Of a stretch of 64,000 bases of DNA, positions 52,501-61,410 are shown one piece after another. Origin of the DNA: JBCCXL01 sp039191605 (GTDB lineage: Bacteria > Acidobacteriota > Thermoanaerobaculia > Multivoradales > JAHZIX01); contig JBCCXL010000010.1 of NCBI GenBank assembly GCA_039191605.1, positions 158,954-222,953 of the forward strand, in the 5' to 3' direction. Both the position numbers and the translations under genes were made by a program. Within the stretch, counting starts at the first letter, position 1; the number at the start of each line of letters is the position of its first letter. The notes under the pieces are model-generated. The model made no database searches and was not told the DNA's origin. It saw only the letters and a list, made by a program, of their open reading frames with translations.

Positions 52501-53778
52501 TCCATGGGCGGCGGCGCGGCGGCGCAGCACCCGCCACGCTTCGTCCCCGCCGAGGCTTTCGGCGATGCGGTAATCCTCCACCGCGTAGGCGGAGGCGGCA
52601 GCCTCGGTATTGCCACACAGCTGCTTGATGCGCCGCGAGGCGTCACTGCGCTGCCAGATGCCGATCAACCACAGACCGGTGAAGCCCCAGCCGGCGAGCT
52701 GCGCCAGGGCCTCTTCGGGAATCTCGTCGAGGCGGCGCACCGGGCGACCGTGATCGTGGGAGAGCTGATGCAGCCACACCAGGGTGTTCTTGGCCACTAG
52801 CACCAGCTCTGGCATCCAATCCCGGTCGACGGTGAAGCGCTCTTCTTCCTCCCCGAGATCGCTGAAATCCGGCACCTCCGGAGGGGGAGGCGGAGGGCCT
52901 CCGGGTCCGGTGAAGACCGGCCGGTGCTCTTCCCTCAAGACGTCGAGGCCAGTGAGCACCAGAGTCGCCAGATGATCAAAGCCCGAAATTCGCGAGACGA
53001 AGCCCCATCGCAGCAGGAAGCGCAGCTGAGCGGCGAGGGAATCCGGCGCCGCCCGCAGCGGAGCCTGCAACAGCTCGAAGAGGTTATTCCCCTGGGCTGA
53101 ATCGGAGCCGACAGAGCTCTCCTCCACCGGCCTTTCGTCACCGCTCCCCGGGGCCCCTCCCCCGCCGGCGCTATAGCGGGGCTGGCCGGCAAAGAAGCCC
53201 CGCAGGCTCTCCATCATCGACCCATAGCCGGTGGCCGCTTCCAGCTCCTCGTCGGACCACAGATCCCGCAGGCTCTCCGCCGCCGGGTTGCGGTTCGCGA
53301 GCCACACCAGAAGCATCTCCTCCAGCACCCGCTCCCGCGCTGCCGGCTCTTCGTCGCCGAGAGCGCTCTCCACCGTAGCCTCGCCGCGATACACCGTCGG
53401 CGGCGGGAAGAGATCCAGGAAGGTCGTGAGGGAAACCTCCAGCCGCTCGCGACCGAAGCGCTCCTCCAGCCACTCCAGGGCGCGGCGCTTCCATTCCGGG
53501 TTGCGGTGGGCGCGGTAGTCATCCAGCAGCCGCGCCAGCAGCTCCTGCACCAGTCGTAGAGCGTTGAGGCTTCCAGAAGAAAGGGGCGCCAGCACCTCGC
53601 CGCTCTCCCCTCGGCGGCGCTGCACCCGCTGCACCATCTCTCGCAGTAGGTGGAGATCCCGAACGCTGCCGTCAGCCCGTTGCGGGAACAACCCCTCGGT
53701 GAGATCGTAGCGATCCCGAGCGCTACGGGATAGCGCGAGCTCCCGGCGTTGCGGTGTCGGTTCGAGAGAAGAGTTCAT
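49585..53778 (-). CDS. Very large GH13 alpha-amylase-family protein
   Basis: 1397 residues, about twice a normal GH13 enzyme; ATG 53778 has no good ribosome site. The catalytic (beta/alpha)8 barrel occupies about 340-760. Region I is DMVPNHFG, region II IRFDAAMTLA (nucleophile Asp552), then LLAEAFW (acid Glu617) and VTNPDEE (Asp678, where NHD is normal). The N-terminal ~330 residues are helical and unassigned. The C-terminal part has a long low-complexity linker containing a 21-base repeat (about 1113-1140), then a further helical segment (about 1145-1397). No signal peptide, so cytoplasmic. It probably remodels or degrades glycogen or a related alpha-glucan, in line with glgC next door. Confidence 0.88.
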   Translation of the reverse strand: MNSSLEPTPQRRELALSRSARDRYDLTEGLFPQRADGSVRDLHLLREMVQRVQRRRGESGEVLAPLSSGSLNALRLVQELLARLLDDYRAHRNPEWKRRALEWLEERFGRERLEVSLTTFLDLFPPPTVYRGEATVESALGDEEPAARERVLEEMLLVWLANRNPAAESLRDLWSDEELEAATGYGSMMESLRGFFAGQPRYSAGGGGAPGSGDERPVEESSVGSDSAQGNNLFELLQAPLRAAPDSLAAQLRFLLRWGFVSRISGFDHLATLVLTGLDVLREEHRPVFTGPGGPPPPPPEVPDFSDLGEEEERFTVDRDWMPELVLVAKNTLVWLHQLSHDHGRPVRRLDEIPEEALAQLAGWGFTGLWLIGIWQRSDASRRIKQLCGNTEAAASAYAVEDYRIAESLGGDEAWRVLRRRAAAHGLRLACDMVPNHFGVDSRWVREHPERFLSLPESPFPVYRFTGPDLSADARYSVRIDDRYYDRTDAAVVFQRIDHQSGDVRYIYHGNDGTSLPWNDTAQLDYLHPETQDSIIDTVLDVASRFPVIRFDAAMTLARRHVQRLWYPEPGKGGAIPSRSERAIPREEFLRRMPEEFWRRLVDRINAEAPDTLLLAEAFWMMEGYFVRTLGMHRVYNSAFMHMLRDEDNASFRAMVKNTLEFDPEVLRRFVNYVTNPDEETAIEQLGRGDKYFGICTLMATLPGLPMFGHGQFEGLSEKYGMEYRRAYRDEPVDEALVERHQRQIVPLLRRRKVFAGVEGFRLYDFETSAGPVSQDVLVFSNRHRQERALVLYHNRWGTVRGWVRHSVCWRDKRLGDGDKGLVRQTLGESFDLDPIPGHYVIFRDQVSGLEYIREARELWSRGLYVELGPYQTQVLMDFSEILAEPGEAWRRLAEALRGRGVPSLAEARDKILVQPVQGPVQSLLSASLVRQLLAARDLDSAQRGELLDQVEQRYGELLRQIRPLLGGAPGAAEASAGEAAEEDAIALTIAADVRRWLNAILDLASATLPALPSVGALEERAVTALREALSADASGEGAEDEPADLPSPDGTSAESTSPTPVIPGLDFPAEVSADGEAGSEAETNDDAGEPAASVADDAASHGAAPDAGTAVQGGDAAVLGGDAAVLGGDAAVLGGDAAVASPPPRLLAAEAFPPQQEEVAWSGLLLWAFLQPIGRLLGEEDAAARGRVFLDVWMLGKVVENTLADLGADPLLARQGAAAAELFTGRRDWFASLGAESSAGPLADAWLLDPEIRAFLGVHEFDGVHWFRKEGWRRLTWWMLAVALVARRADLSGSAREEHSAPGSVAVIPDAAIPDAAIIATDDGALGQGAAEVESAQREAIESAPMPSGELPHHGAGASDQALLQRALNVVAAFTAAEEPSRYRLEVLRSLLGDRP
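50360..50440 (-). repeat. In-frame 21-bp tandem repeat in the GH13 gene
   Basis: Four near-perfect copies of a 21-base unit encoding GGDAAVL in the linker. Copy changes keep the frame, so the linker length can vary without breaking the protein. A second short repeat (encoding IPDAA) occurs nearby at 49825-49855. Confidence 0.9.
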
Positions 53779-53987
53779 AAGGAGGACTGGATGACCTCGG
53801 TGCAGTGGCGGCGAGGGAGGGTCAACGTACCATACCTGCCGGTCCCCTAAAGTGAATTCGGGACGGCTGAAACCCCTCCTCCGACACGCCTTCGCGCCAT
53901 CCACCAACCGCGGTGCTTCAGTGACTCGCTACAGTGCCGCCATGCTAAACTACGTAAACATCCGCCGGCTCCAAGAAGGTCTTTTCT

Positions 53988-56399
53988 ATGCCTGTTTTTT
54001 CCCATGATTTCCGTAGCGCTCTGCGCTCCCTCACTCGCAGCCCTGGCTTCACCGCATTGGTGATTCTCACCCTCGGGCTCGGCATCGGCGCCACGGCGAC
54101 CCTCTACACCGTAGTGCAGGGAGTGCTGCTCAAGCCCCTGCCCTATCCCGAGCCGGACGAGCTCACCATGGTGTGGACCGACAACCGAATCCAGGGTTGG
54201 GACCGTGACGTGACCTCGTATCCCTCCTTCCTGGATTGGCGAGAGCGGGCGGATCGATTCGAGCATTTGGCGGCCTTCGTCGCCGGCTCCTACAACCTCA
54301 CCGAGGAGGATCGACCGGAGCGGGTTCCCGGAGCCCGGGTGTCCGCCGGCTTCTTCGATACCCTCGGTAGCCCGCCGGTGATCGGTCGCGGCTTCCTAGC
54401 GGAGGAGGAGGAACCCGGCGCCCCGGCGGTGACGGTGCTCAGCCACGCTCTCTGGCAGCGGCGATTCGCCGGCGATCCGGAGGTGGTGGGCACCCAGATT
54501 CCCCTCAACGGCACGCCGACGACGGTAGTCGGGGTGCTGGCTCCGCAGGTGGCCTTTCCCCAGCGCACCGAAATCTACGTTCCCCTCGCTCCCCGGGAGC
54601 CCTTCCGCAGCGCTCGGGGCATGCTGTGGCTCCAGGTTCTAGGCCGCCAGGCGGACGGCGTGGAGCCGGGCCAGGCTCAGGAGCAGATGGAGACTATCTT
54701 CGCCGCCCTGGAGGAGAATTTTCCGCGCTTCTACCGCGAGCGAGCCCCCAATTTGGTTCCCCTTCTGGACGAGGTGGTGGGCGATATTCGCCAGCCCCTA
54801 GCGGTGATGCTCGGGGCGGTAGCGCTGCTGCTACTCATCGCCTGCGCCAACGTCGCCAACCTGATGCTCACCCGTGCCACGGTACAGCAGCGGGAGGTGG
54901 CGCTGCGTAGCGCCCTGGGGGCTGGCCGGGGGGCGCAGATCCGGCGCTTTCTGGCCGAGAGCCTGCTGCTGGCCGCCGGCGGGGCCGTCGTGGGCGCGGC
55001 TTTTGCCGCCGTCGGAGTGCGAGCGCTGCGGGCCGCCGCCCCGGCGACCCTGCCCCGCATCGACGAAATCGCCGTCGATGGCGGCGTGCTGCTCTTCTGC
55101 GCCGCGGTGGCCGCCCTTACCGGCCTGCTCTTCGGCATCGTGCCCGCCTTCCAGGGCACCCGGGTCCAGCTCACTACATTGCTGAAGGCCGATACCGGCA
55201 GCCGCCGCGCGCCGGGCGCCAGACTGCGAGCGGGGCTCGTCATCACCGAGATCGCTCTCGCCCTGGTGGTCCTGCTGGCCGCTGGCCTCCTCGGCGAGAG
55301 CCTGCGCCGGCTCGCGGCAGTGGACCCAGGCTTCACCGCCGATGACCGCATCGCTTTGCGCGTGGAGCTGCCTCGCCGGGACTACCCCGACGAGAGCCAG
55401 CGCCGCGCCTTCCGCCAGGCTCTGCTGGAGCGTGCTCGGGCCTTGCCGGGGGTTCGCTCCGCCACCGTCGCCAGCGCCCTGCTGCCGGGGCCGGGCTTTC
55501 AATCCGCCCCCATCGGCATCCAGGGCCAGCCCCCGCTGCCGCCGGAAGAGAACATCGAGGTGACCTTCGTCTCCGTCGGCCCCGAGTTCTTCTCCACCCT
55601 CGACATCCCCCTTTCCCAGGGGCGCTCCCTGAGCACCGGAGACGATGCCGAGGCACCGCCGGTGGTGGTGGTCAACGAAGCCCTCGCCCGGCGCTACTTC
55701 GACTCCGATCTTCCACTGGGATCCGCCCTCAAGATCGGCGGCCATGACTCGCCGGAGCCGTGGTCGGAGATCGTCGGCGTGGTCGGCAACCTGCGCACCT
55801 CCGGCCCGGACCAGCCGGCGCGGCCGGGGCTCTACCGCCCGATGGCTCAGAACCCCACCCGCTCCTTCACCCTCTTCGCCGAGGTTGAAGGCGCCTCGGT
55901 GCCGGCGATGGACGGTCTGCGGGCAGCGGTTCGCGACCTCGACCCCACCCTTCCGGTGGTGCGACTGGAGCCGGTGGAGCGCGCCCTCGAAGAACAGCTG
56001 GGGGCGGAGCGCTTCCAGAGCCTGCTGCTCTCTCTCTTCGCCCTGCTGGCCCTGGCCCTCACCGCTATCGGCATCTATGGCGTGGTCTCCTACTCCGTCT
56101 CCCAGAACAGCCGGGAGATCGGTATTCGCATGAGTCTCGGCTCTCAGCGGCGCCAGGTGCTGTGGATGGTGGTGCAGCGCACCCTCGGCCTCGCCGCCCT
56201 CGGCGTGGTCGGAGGAATTGCCCTCGCCACCCTCACCAACCGCTCCCTGTCCAAGCTGCTCCACGGCGTCGGCACCCTGGAGCCCACCGTGCTCGCGGCC
56301 TGTGCCCTCGGTCTCTTGTCCCTCGCCGCCCTCGCTGCTTTAGTACCCGCCCAGCGGGCCGCATCCATCGATCCCAATACGGTCCTGAGGGAGGATTGA
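53988..56399 (+). CDS. ADOP-type FtsX/MacB permease
   Basis: 803 residues, full length. An N-terminal cytoplasmic segment (DFRSALRSLTRSPGFTALVILTLGLGIGATATLY) enters the first helix. A MacB-like periplasmic domain (about 45-260), a helix group with ANVANLMLTRATVQQREVALRSALGA, a second periplasmic domain and a final helix group with GVVSYSVSQNSREIGIRMSLG follow. The protein is a duplicated FtsX unit without ATPase. It presumably couples to a LolD/MacB-like ATPase elsewhere to move or extract a peptide or lipoprotein. It lies only 2 bases before the first of two ATP-grasp-like genes, so a functional link is plausible, for example export of a product made by those enzymes. Confidence 0.92.
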   Translation: MPVFSHDFRSALRSLTRSPGFTALVILTLGLGIGATATLYTVVQGVLLKPLPYPEPDELTMVWTDNRIQGWDRDVTSYPSFLDWRERADRFEHLAAFVAGSYNLTEEDRPERVPGARVSAGFFDTLGSPPVIGRGFLAEEEEPGAPAVTVLSHALWQRRFAGDPEVVGTQIPLNGTPTTVVGVLAPQVAFPQRTEIYVPLAPREPFRSARGMLWLQVLGRQADGVEPGQAQEQMETIFAALEENFPRFYRERAPNLVPLLDEVVGDIRQPLAVMLGAVALLLLIACANVANLMLTRATVQQREVALRSALGAGRGAQIRRFLAESLLLAAGGAVVGAAFAAVGVRALRAAAPATLPRIDEIAVDGGVLLFCAAVAALTGLLFGIVPAFQGTRVQLTTLLKADTGSRRAPGARLRAGLVITEIALALVVLLAAGLLGESLRRLAAVDPGFTADDRIALRVELPRRDYPDESQRRAFRQALLERARALPGVRSATVASALLPGPGFQSAPIGIQGQPPLPPEENIEVTFVSVGPEFFSTLDIPLSQGRSLSTGDDAEAPPVVVVNEALARRYFDSDLPLGSALKIGGHDSPEPWSEIVGVVGNLRTSGPDQPARPGLYRPMAQNPTRSFTLFAEVEGASVPAMDGLRAAVRDLDPTLPVVRLEPVERALEEQLGAERFQSLLLSLFALLALALTAIGIYGVVSYSVSQNSREIGIRMSLGSQRRQVLWMVVQRTLGLAALGVVGGIALATLTNRSLSKLLHGVGTLEPTVLAACALGLLSLAALAALVPAQRAASIDPNTVLRED

Positions 56400-56401
56400 G
56401 G

Positions 56402-57898
56402 TTGGAAGTCTTTCGCTTAGACACCGCGCAGCCGAGGGATTTCCCCCCGCAATTGAGGGCCCTGCACCGCCGCCAAGGCCAGGCCGCCGTCGACTGGCTG
56501 CGCTTCGCCCGCCGCAACCCTGAGACGCTGGATCGAGCCGAGTTCGGCTATACCCGCGACAGCCTGGACAACTACCTCTACGGCGCCATCCATCCATGGC
56601 CGCTATTCATCGACGAGCAGCGCCAGCAGGACTTCGCCGCCGCCGCCGTGTCCGTCTCCCAGCTGATCGAGAGCGTCCCCACCCGGCTCTTCGGCGACGA
56701 TCCCGTGCGCCTCTCCGAGGCCCTCTGTCTGGACCAGGATCTCACCAGGATTTCCGTTGAGTATCGCCTGCGCTACCCTGACGCCCCGCTGTGGAGCCGG
56801 GCGGATTTCTACGACACCGCCTCCGGCCTGCGCTGCCTCGAGCTCAACACCTCGAGCTTTCTCGGCGGCTGGCAGGATGCCATCTGGCGCCCCTACTACC
56901 TTCAGCATCCGCTGATTCGCCGCTTTCTCGACGAGTACGGCTATCAGCCCACCCAAGGCGATGAATCCATCGCCATCGTCTTCCACGGCCTGGTTCAGCG
57001 CGCCGTCGACGCAGGCTTCGCGGAGGGCGGGCAGCTCAATCTCTTCATGGGAATGGATGAGGAAGATATGCCGGAAATCCGCTTCAACTCCCAGGACGCC
57101 ATCGGCGATCTATGGAGCAAGACTCTGACGGCGGTCGCCCCGGGGGTGGAGGGGCAGGTCACTCTCGCCCCAGTGATGAAGGCCCAGGCCGACGAGAAGG
57201 GTCTCTTCTATGGAGGCGAACCACAGCACATCATGTTGGAGTTCTACTCCACCCTCTCGCCACCCTCGGTGCTGCAGGCTCTCGATGCTGGACGATTGCA
57301 TCTATGCAACGGGCCGGCAAACATCATTCTGCGCTCCAAGCTCCATCTGGCCTGGCTCTGGGAGCACGCCGATCGCGGTGACGAAGCCTTCACCGCCGAA
57401 GAGCGGGATCAGATCCTGCGCTTCTTGCCCTGGTCGATCATCCCTCGTCGCGGGGCCAAGGTTCGGTTCCGGGGCGAGTTTCACGACGTTTCCAAGCTGT
57501 TGCTGCAGCGCCGAGAAGACTTCGTGATCAAGCGCGGCAGCTCCTTTGCCGGCCAGGGCGTGCACGTCGGCCGCTTCGTCGAAGACGCGGAATGGCAGCA
57601 GCACGTGGAGCAGGCGCTGAGCGAGCCGGGCTGGATGGTCCAGGAGCGCATCGACAGCGTTCCTCTGCTGTTCCAGAACGGCGAGCATGGTGCGGTGCTT
57701 CACGACTCCGCCTGGGGCATCTTCGCCTTTGGTCCGCGCTATGGCGGCAGCTTCCTGCGCATTCAGCCGATGGCCGGCGCGGCGCCGCCGGTGTCCGAGG
57801 AGGACGGGCTGAATCGGGGATTGATCAACACCTCCCAAGGAGCGCGGGAATGCGCCATCATCGCCGTTGAACCCAGGATCGCCTCTTTGCAAAGTTAG
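56402..57898 (+). CDS. ATP-grasp-like enzyme, copy 1
   Basis: 498 residues from a TTG start behind GGAGG, chosen because it aligns with the ATG of the paralogue at 58380 (TTG-GAA-GTC-TTT versus MKTFRL). Middle and C-terminal motifs fit a circularly permuted or glutathionylspermidine-synthase-like ATP-grasp fold. LRCLELNTSSFLGG stands where that family has its LEVN motif. NGPANIILRSKLHLAWLWEH matches the NK-xLLxLL segment. FVIKRGSSFAGQGVHVGRF has Lys377 over a glycine loop for ATP. GWMVQERID and FLRIQPMAG...RGLINTSQGA end the site. Such enzymes join an amine to a carboxylate with ATP. No signal peptide. The substrate is unknown. Directly after the ADOP permease. Confidence 0.75.
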   Translation: MEVFRLDTAQPRDFPPQLRALHRRQGQAAVDWLRFARRNPETLDRAEFGYTRDSLDNYLYGAIHPWPLFIDEQRQQDFAAAAVSVSQLIESVPTRLFGDDPVRLSEALCLDQDLTRISVEYRLRYPDAPLWSRADFYDTASGLRCLELNTSSFLGGWQDAIWRPYYLQHPLIRRFLDEYGYQPTQGDESIAIVFHGLVQRAVDAGFAEGGQLNLFMGMDEEDMPEIRFNSQDAIGDLWSKTLTAVAPGVEGQVTLAPVMKAQADEKGLFYGGEPQHIMLEFYSTLSPPSVLQALDAGRLHLCNGPANIILRSKLHLAWLWEHADRGDEAFTAEERDQILRFLPWSIIPRRGAKVRFRGEFHDVSKLLLQRREDFVIKRGSSFAGQGVHVGRFVEDAEWQQHVEQALSEPGWMVQERIDSVPLLFQNGEHGAVLHDSAWGIFAFGPRYGGSFLRIQPMAGAAPPVSEEDGLNRGLINTSQGARECAIIAVEPRIASLQS

Positions 57899-58015
57899 GC
57901 TTTTCCTGAATCAACCCTCGACTCGATTCGTACTCTCTTGGATTGGCCGGCGCTTTGGCTGGTCATCTCTTCGATCGGCCTCTCATTAGCTGGCCTGCTC
58001 ATAGCTGGCCCTCGC

Positions 58016-58150
58016 TGTGACGGGCTTTCACTATGACGGGCTTTCACTGCGGCTGGCCTTCTCAGTGGCCGGCTTTCCCTGTGACTGGCTTTCCCTATGA
58101 CGGGCTTTCCCCGTGACGGGCTTTCACTCTGAATGGCTTTCGCCGTGGCC
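58016..58150. repeat. Degenerate 16-bp tandem repeat
   Basis: Eight units of 16 bases on the theme TGTGACGGGCTTTCAC, some exact in the GGCTTTC core, then a partial unit. Weaker copies with GCTGGCC precede it from about 57985. It fills the middle of the 481-base gap (57899-58379) between the two ATP-grasp genes; I see no gene or terminator in the rest of the gap. Confidence 0.85.
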
Positions 58151-58379
58151 AGTCCTCATCTTCGGCTAGCGGAGCCTCCCTTGGGCTAAATACCTGCTGG
58201 GACCAGGGGTCTCGAGACGGAGCGTGCTCCGTCCTCGACGTCCCCATTGACCACGGTCCACCAGGCCCTATATCGCCCACATCATGAGGCTCTCGGGCTA
58301 GCCAGCTCATCTACCCTACCCAGCCGAGCAGTCACCCCATCGAACAGGGCTGCCGACGGGCGTTGGGGGAGGATCCAGC

Positions 58380-59894
58380 ATGAAGACCTTCCGCCTCGAC
58401 CCTCACAAGACACAGAGTCTGCCGACGCAGCTGCGAGCTCTGCACCGACGCCAAAGCGTCGCCGCGGTCGACTGGCTTCGCTATGCCCGACGCAACCCGG
58501 AAGTGCTGGATCGCTCCGAGTTCGGCTACGCCGACCGACCGATCGACGACTGGCTCCATCGGGTGATGCATCCGTGGCCGCTCTTCATCGACTCTCAGCG
58601 GGAGGCGGAGCTGGCGGACGCGGCGACCGCCGTCGCTCGCCTGGTGGAGAGCGTCCCCACCCGACTCTTCGGCGATGATCCCCAGCGCCTTGCCGAGGTC
58701 CTAGGCCTCGAGGAGCGGGAGGCTCAACTCTCGGTGGAGTACCGACTGCGCTACCCGGAAGCTCCACTTTGGAGCCGCGCGGACTTCTATGACACCTCCG
58801 AGGGGCTACGCTGCCTGGAGCTCAATACCTCCAGCTTCCTGGGCGGCTGGCAGGATGCCACGTGGCGCCCGATCTATCTCCATCACCCTCTGATCCGTCG
58901 CTTTCTTGAAGAGCACAGCCTGCGGCTGAGCCCCGGTGGCCAAGCTCTGGACACCGTCTTCCGCGGCGCCGTTCGGCGCGCCGTAGCGGCAGGTCTTGCA
59001 ACATCTCGTGAGCTCAATCTCTTTATGGGCTTGGGCAAGGAGAAGCTCGAAGCGGTGGTTCGCTTCCATTCCCGGGACGCTGTCGGCGAGCTGTGGGAAC
59101 AGGCCCTCCGAGCAGAAGCTCCCGGCGTCGAAGGGAGGGTGACCCTCGGCTTGCTGCAGGAAGCTGAAGTGAATTCCCGCGGACTCTACTTCGAAGGCCA
59201 GCGACAGCACATCCTGTTGGAGTTCTACTCCCTGTTGTCTTCTCCCCAGGTCCTCAGCGCGCTGGATTCCGGCAGGCTCCATGTCTACAACGGCCCCTCC
59301 AACATCGTGCTGCGATCAAAGCTTCATCTCGCCTTCCTCTGGGAGCATGCAGACTCCGGCAGCGATGCCTTCAGCGCCGAGGAGAGGGCTCAAATCCTGA
59401 GCTACCTGCCTTGGTCTGTACAGGTCAGGCGCGGGGTCAAGATTCGCTACCGCGGAGAATTCCACCAGCTCCAGCGACTGCTGCTGCAGCGCCGCGACGA
59501 CATGGTCCTGAAGCTAGGGGACTCGTACTCCGGGAAAGGCGTCTATGTCGGCCGCTTCACTCCAGAGGAGGAATGGCGAGAGCGAGTGAATCAAGCACTG
59601 GATGAGCCCGGCTGGATGGTTCAGGAACGCATCGACGGCGAGCCCCTGCTCTTTCAGAGCGGGAGCCGAGGCGCCAGTCTCCACGAAGTCGCGTGGGGAC
59701 TCTTCGCTTTCGGAGGTCAATATGGCGGCGGCTTCCTGCGCATTCGTCCGGCCGAAGTCGAAGGCGAGGAGCTGGAAGGAGACGAGGGTGAGGCGGTCGC
59801 CAAGGCAGGGCGCCGAGGGGTGGTCAATGTCTCCCAGGGAGCCCTGGAATCCCCGCTCTTCCGGGTAGAGCCAGCGCCTGTTGCCGGGGATTGA
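58380..59894 (+). CDS. ATP-grasp-like enzyme, copy 2
   Basis: 504 residues from an ATG behind GGAGG at 7 bases. It aligns with the copy at 56402 along its whole length with well over half the residues identical by eye (for example LRALHRRQ, HPWPLFID, SVPTRLFGDDP, WSRADFYDT, LRCLELNTSSFLGGWQDA). The ATP-site motifs are kept: NGPSNIVLRSKLHLAFLWEHAD, MVLKLGDSYSGKGVYVGRF, GWMVQERIDGEPLLFQ and RRGVVNVSQGA. A late acidic insertion (EGEELEGDEGEAV) is unique to this copy. It arose by tandem duplication and is separated by a repeat-filled gap, so it may have its own promoter. Confidence 0.75.
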   Translation: MKTFRLDPHKTQSLPTQLRALHRRQSVAAVDWLRYARRNPEVLDRSEFGYADRPIDDWLHRVMHPWPLFIDSQREAELADAATAVARLVESVPTRLFGDDPQRLAEVLGLEEREAQLSVEYRLRYPEAPLWSRADFYDTSEGLRCLELNTSSFLGGWQDATWRPIYLHHPLIRRFLEEHSLRLSPGGQALDTVFRGAVRRAVAAGLATSRELNLFMGLGKEKLEAVVRFHSRDAVGELWEQALRAEAPGVEGRVTLGLLQEAEVNSRGLYFEGQRQHILLEFYSLLSSPQVLSALDSGRLHVYNGPSNIVLRSKLHLAFLWEHADSGSDAFSAEERAQILSYLPWSVQVRRGVKIRYRGEFHQLQRLLLQRRDDMVLKLGDSYSGKGVYVGRFTPEEEWRERVNQALDEPGWMVQERIDGEPLLFQSGSRGASLHEVAWGLFAFGGQYGGGFLRIRPAEVEGEELEGDEGEAVAKAGRRGVVNVSQGALESPLFRVEPAPVAGD

Positions 59895-60183
59895 GCCGAG
59901 GACTGAGCCGGGGGCTGATGACCCTAGCCGCGGATTGATGAGCCTAAGAGCCCAGACAGCCGGGTCAGGGCCGGTGGGTCAGGGCCAGTGGAGCCTGATC
60001 CCCATGGCGGAGACTCGACAGCTGGGGCAATGGTAGGCTGTGCCGGCTATCAACTCAGATCGACACAGATCAATACAGATCGATCCAGGGCCGGCCCTGA
60101 ATCCCACGGATGCCCCCTCGGCCAATGCACGCTGACGCCGCTCCGGGCTTTGCGATCATTTCCCCGCGAAGGATTGAGCCCCC

Positions 60184-61410
60184 ATGCCCAGCCCTCTCCG
60201 CCCTCGCCGCTCTCTTCTCTCGATCTCACGGTCCTCGGCTTCCAAGGCTCAGGGACTGGAATTCAGGAGCTGTGAACTCAGGGCCCGTGGATTGAGGAGC
60301 AACGGTTCCTGGCTGTTGGTCTGCTTTGTATTGCTCGCCCTCCCGATGCTCGCATCAGAGGTTCCAGCTCAGGAAGAGCGCTTCACCGCCACGGTAGAGG
60401 TACAGGAGGTGCTCCTCGATGTGCTGGTGACGGACGACCAGGGCAATGTAGTGCTGGGGCTCGGTCCCCAAGATTTCGTGGTGGAGGCCGACGGCGAGCC
60501 GGTACCGGTGCGCTCGGTCTCCTTCACCGCCCATCGCCAGCTCCTAGCCCTCAGCTCCCCCTCCTCGAACTCCTCGGGAAAGAGCAGCGCGGCCCCAGCG
60601 GAGGAGCTCCCCCGGCTCTTCACCCTCGCCTTCATCCGCCCCTCCGGGGCCCGGGATCCACAGCGGGCCATTCGTTTCCCCCTCGCCGGAGAGCGCGGCT
60701 TTCGCTGGGCCATCGAAGACCTGCTGCCGGATGACCGCATCGCCGCCGTCTCCTTCGACGGCCTGAGGCTGCGCATCGCCCACGATTTCACCACCGATCG
60801 GCGACGCCTCGGCGACGCCCTCTACCTGGCGGCCCTCGGCCAGCTGCCGGACCACCGCTGGCCCTCCCGCACCGAGGCGCCGGAAGCCGGGGTGAGCCTC
60901 GCCGCCCACCACGGCCTGGAGACCGCCGACCCGCAAGGAGAGACCCTCGGTGCCGCCCTCGGCCGACTCGCCGAAGCCCTCGGCGGGGTTGCCGGGCGAA
61001 AGAACCTCGTGCTCCTCGGTGCCGAGCCGCCGCGCCCCGGCTCCCTTCGCTGGCAGGAGGAGGATTGGGATCTCACCGTGGAGGCGCTGAACGCCCACAA
61101 CGTCGCGGTCTACGGACTCCCGGTGCAGCGCCGAGGGCGCAGCGCCGGCCTCGATCATCTCGCCGCCGCCACCGGTGGCTGGTCCTTCTATCGCTTCGAC
61201 GATCTCGACGGCCCGCTGCGGCAGATCGCCCGGGAGACCAGCGGCTACTACCTGCTGAGCATCGAGGCCCCCGCCGCTACCAGTGAAGACGACGAGGGTT
61301 ATCGCCAGCTGCGGGTGAGCACCGTGCAGCCGCAGCTCAACGCCCGCTCCCGGGGAGGTTTTCGCAATCCGCCGGCGAAGGATCCAGCGTCGGGGAACGA
61401 AGCCCGATGA
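60184..61410 (+). CDS. VWFA-related secreted protein (acidobacterial type)
   Basis: 408 residues. A basic N-terminus leads into a hydrophobic helix (WLLVCFVLLALPMLASEVPA) that may be a late signal peptide; a start nearer the helix is possible but no better ATG is present. The N-terminal motif VQEVLLDVLVTDDQGNVVLGLGPQDFVVEADGEP is typical of the acidobacterial VWFA-related family. The VWA-like domain follows without a perfect MIDAS (DRIAAVSFDGLRLRIAHDFT, RKNLVLLGAEPPRP). The end SGYYLLSIEAP is also family-typical. Function unknown; presumed periplasmic or surface protein. The TGA overlaps the bioY start by 4 bases. Confidence 0.85.
   Translation: MPSPLRPRRSLLSISRSSASKAQGLEFRSCELRARGLRSNGSWLLVCFVLLALPMLASEVPAQEERFTATVEVQEVLLDVLVTDDQGNVVLGLGPQDFVVEADGEPVPVRSVSFTAHRQLLALSSPSSNSSGKSSAAPAEELPRLFTLAFIRPSGARDPQRAIRFPLAGERGFRWAIEDLLPDDRIAAVSFDGLRLRIAHDFTTDRRRLGDALYLAALGQLPDHRWPSRTEAPEAGVSLAAHHGLETADPQGETLGAALGRLAEALGGVAGRKNLVLLGAEPPRPGSLRWQEEDWDLTVEALNAHNVAVYGLPVQRRGRSAGLDHLAAATGGWSFYRFDDLDGPLRQIARETSGYYLLSIEAPAATSEDDEGYRQLRVSTVQPQLNARSRGGFRNPPAKDPASGNEAR

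Noticed and set aside
59894..60183. Short repeats ACAGATCGA near 60055-60085
   Set aside because: Only three imperfect 10-base units; not enough to call a feature.
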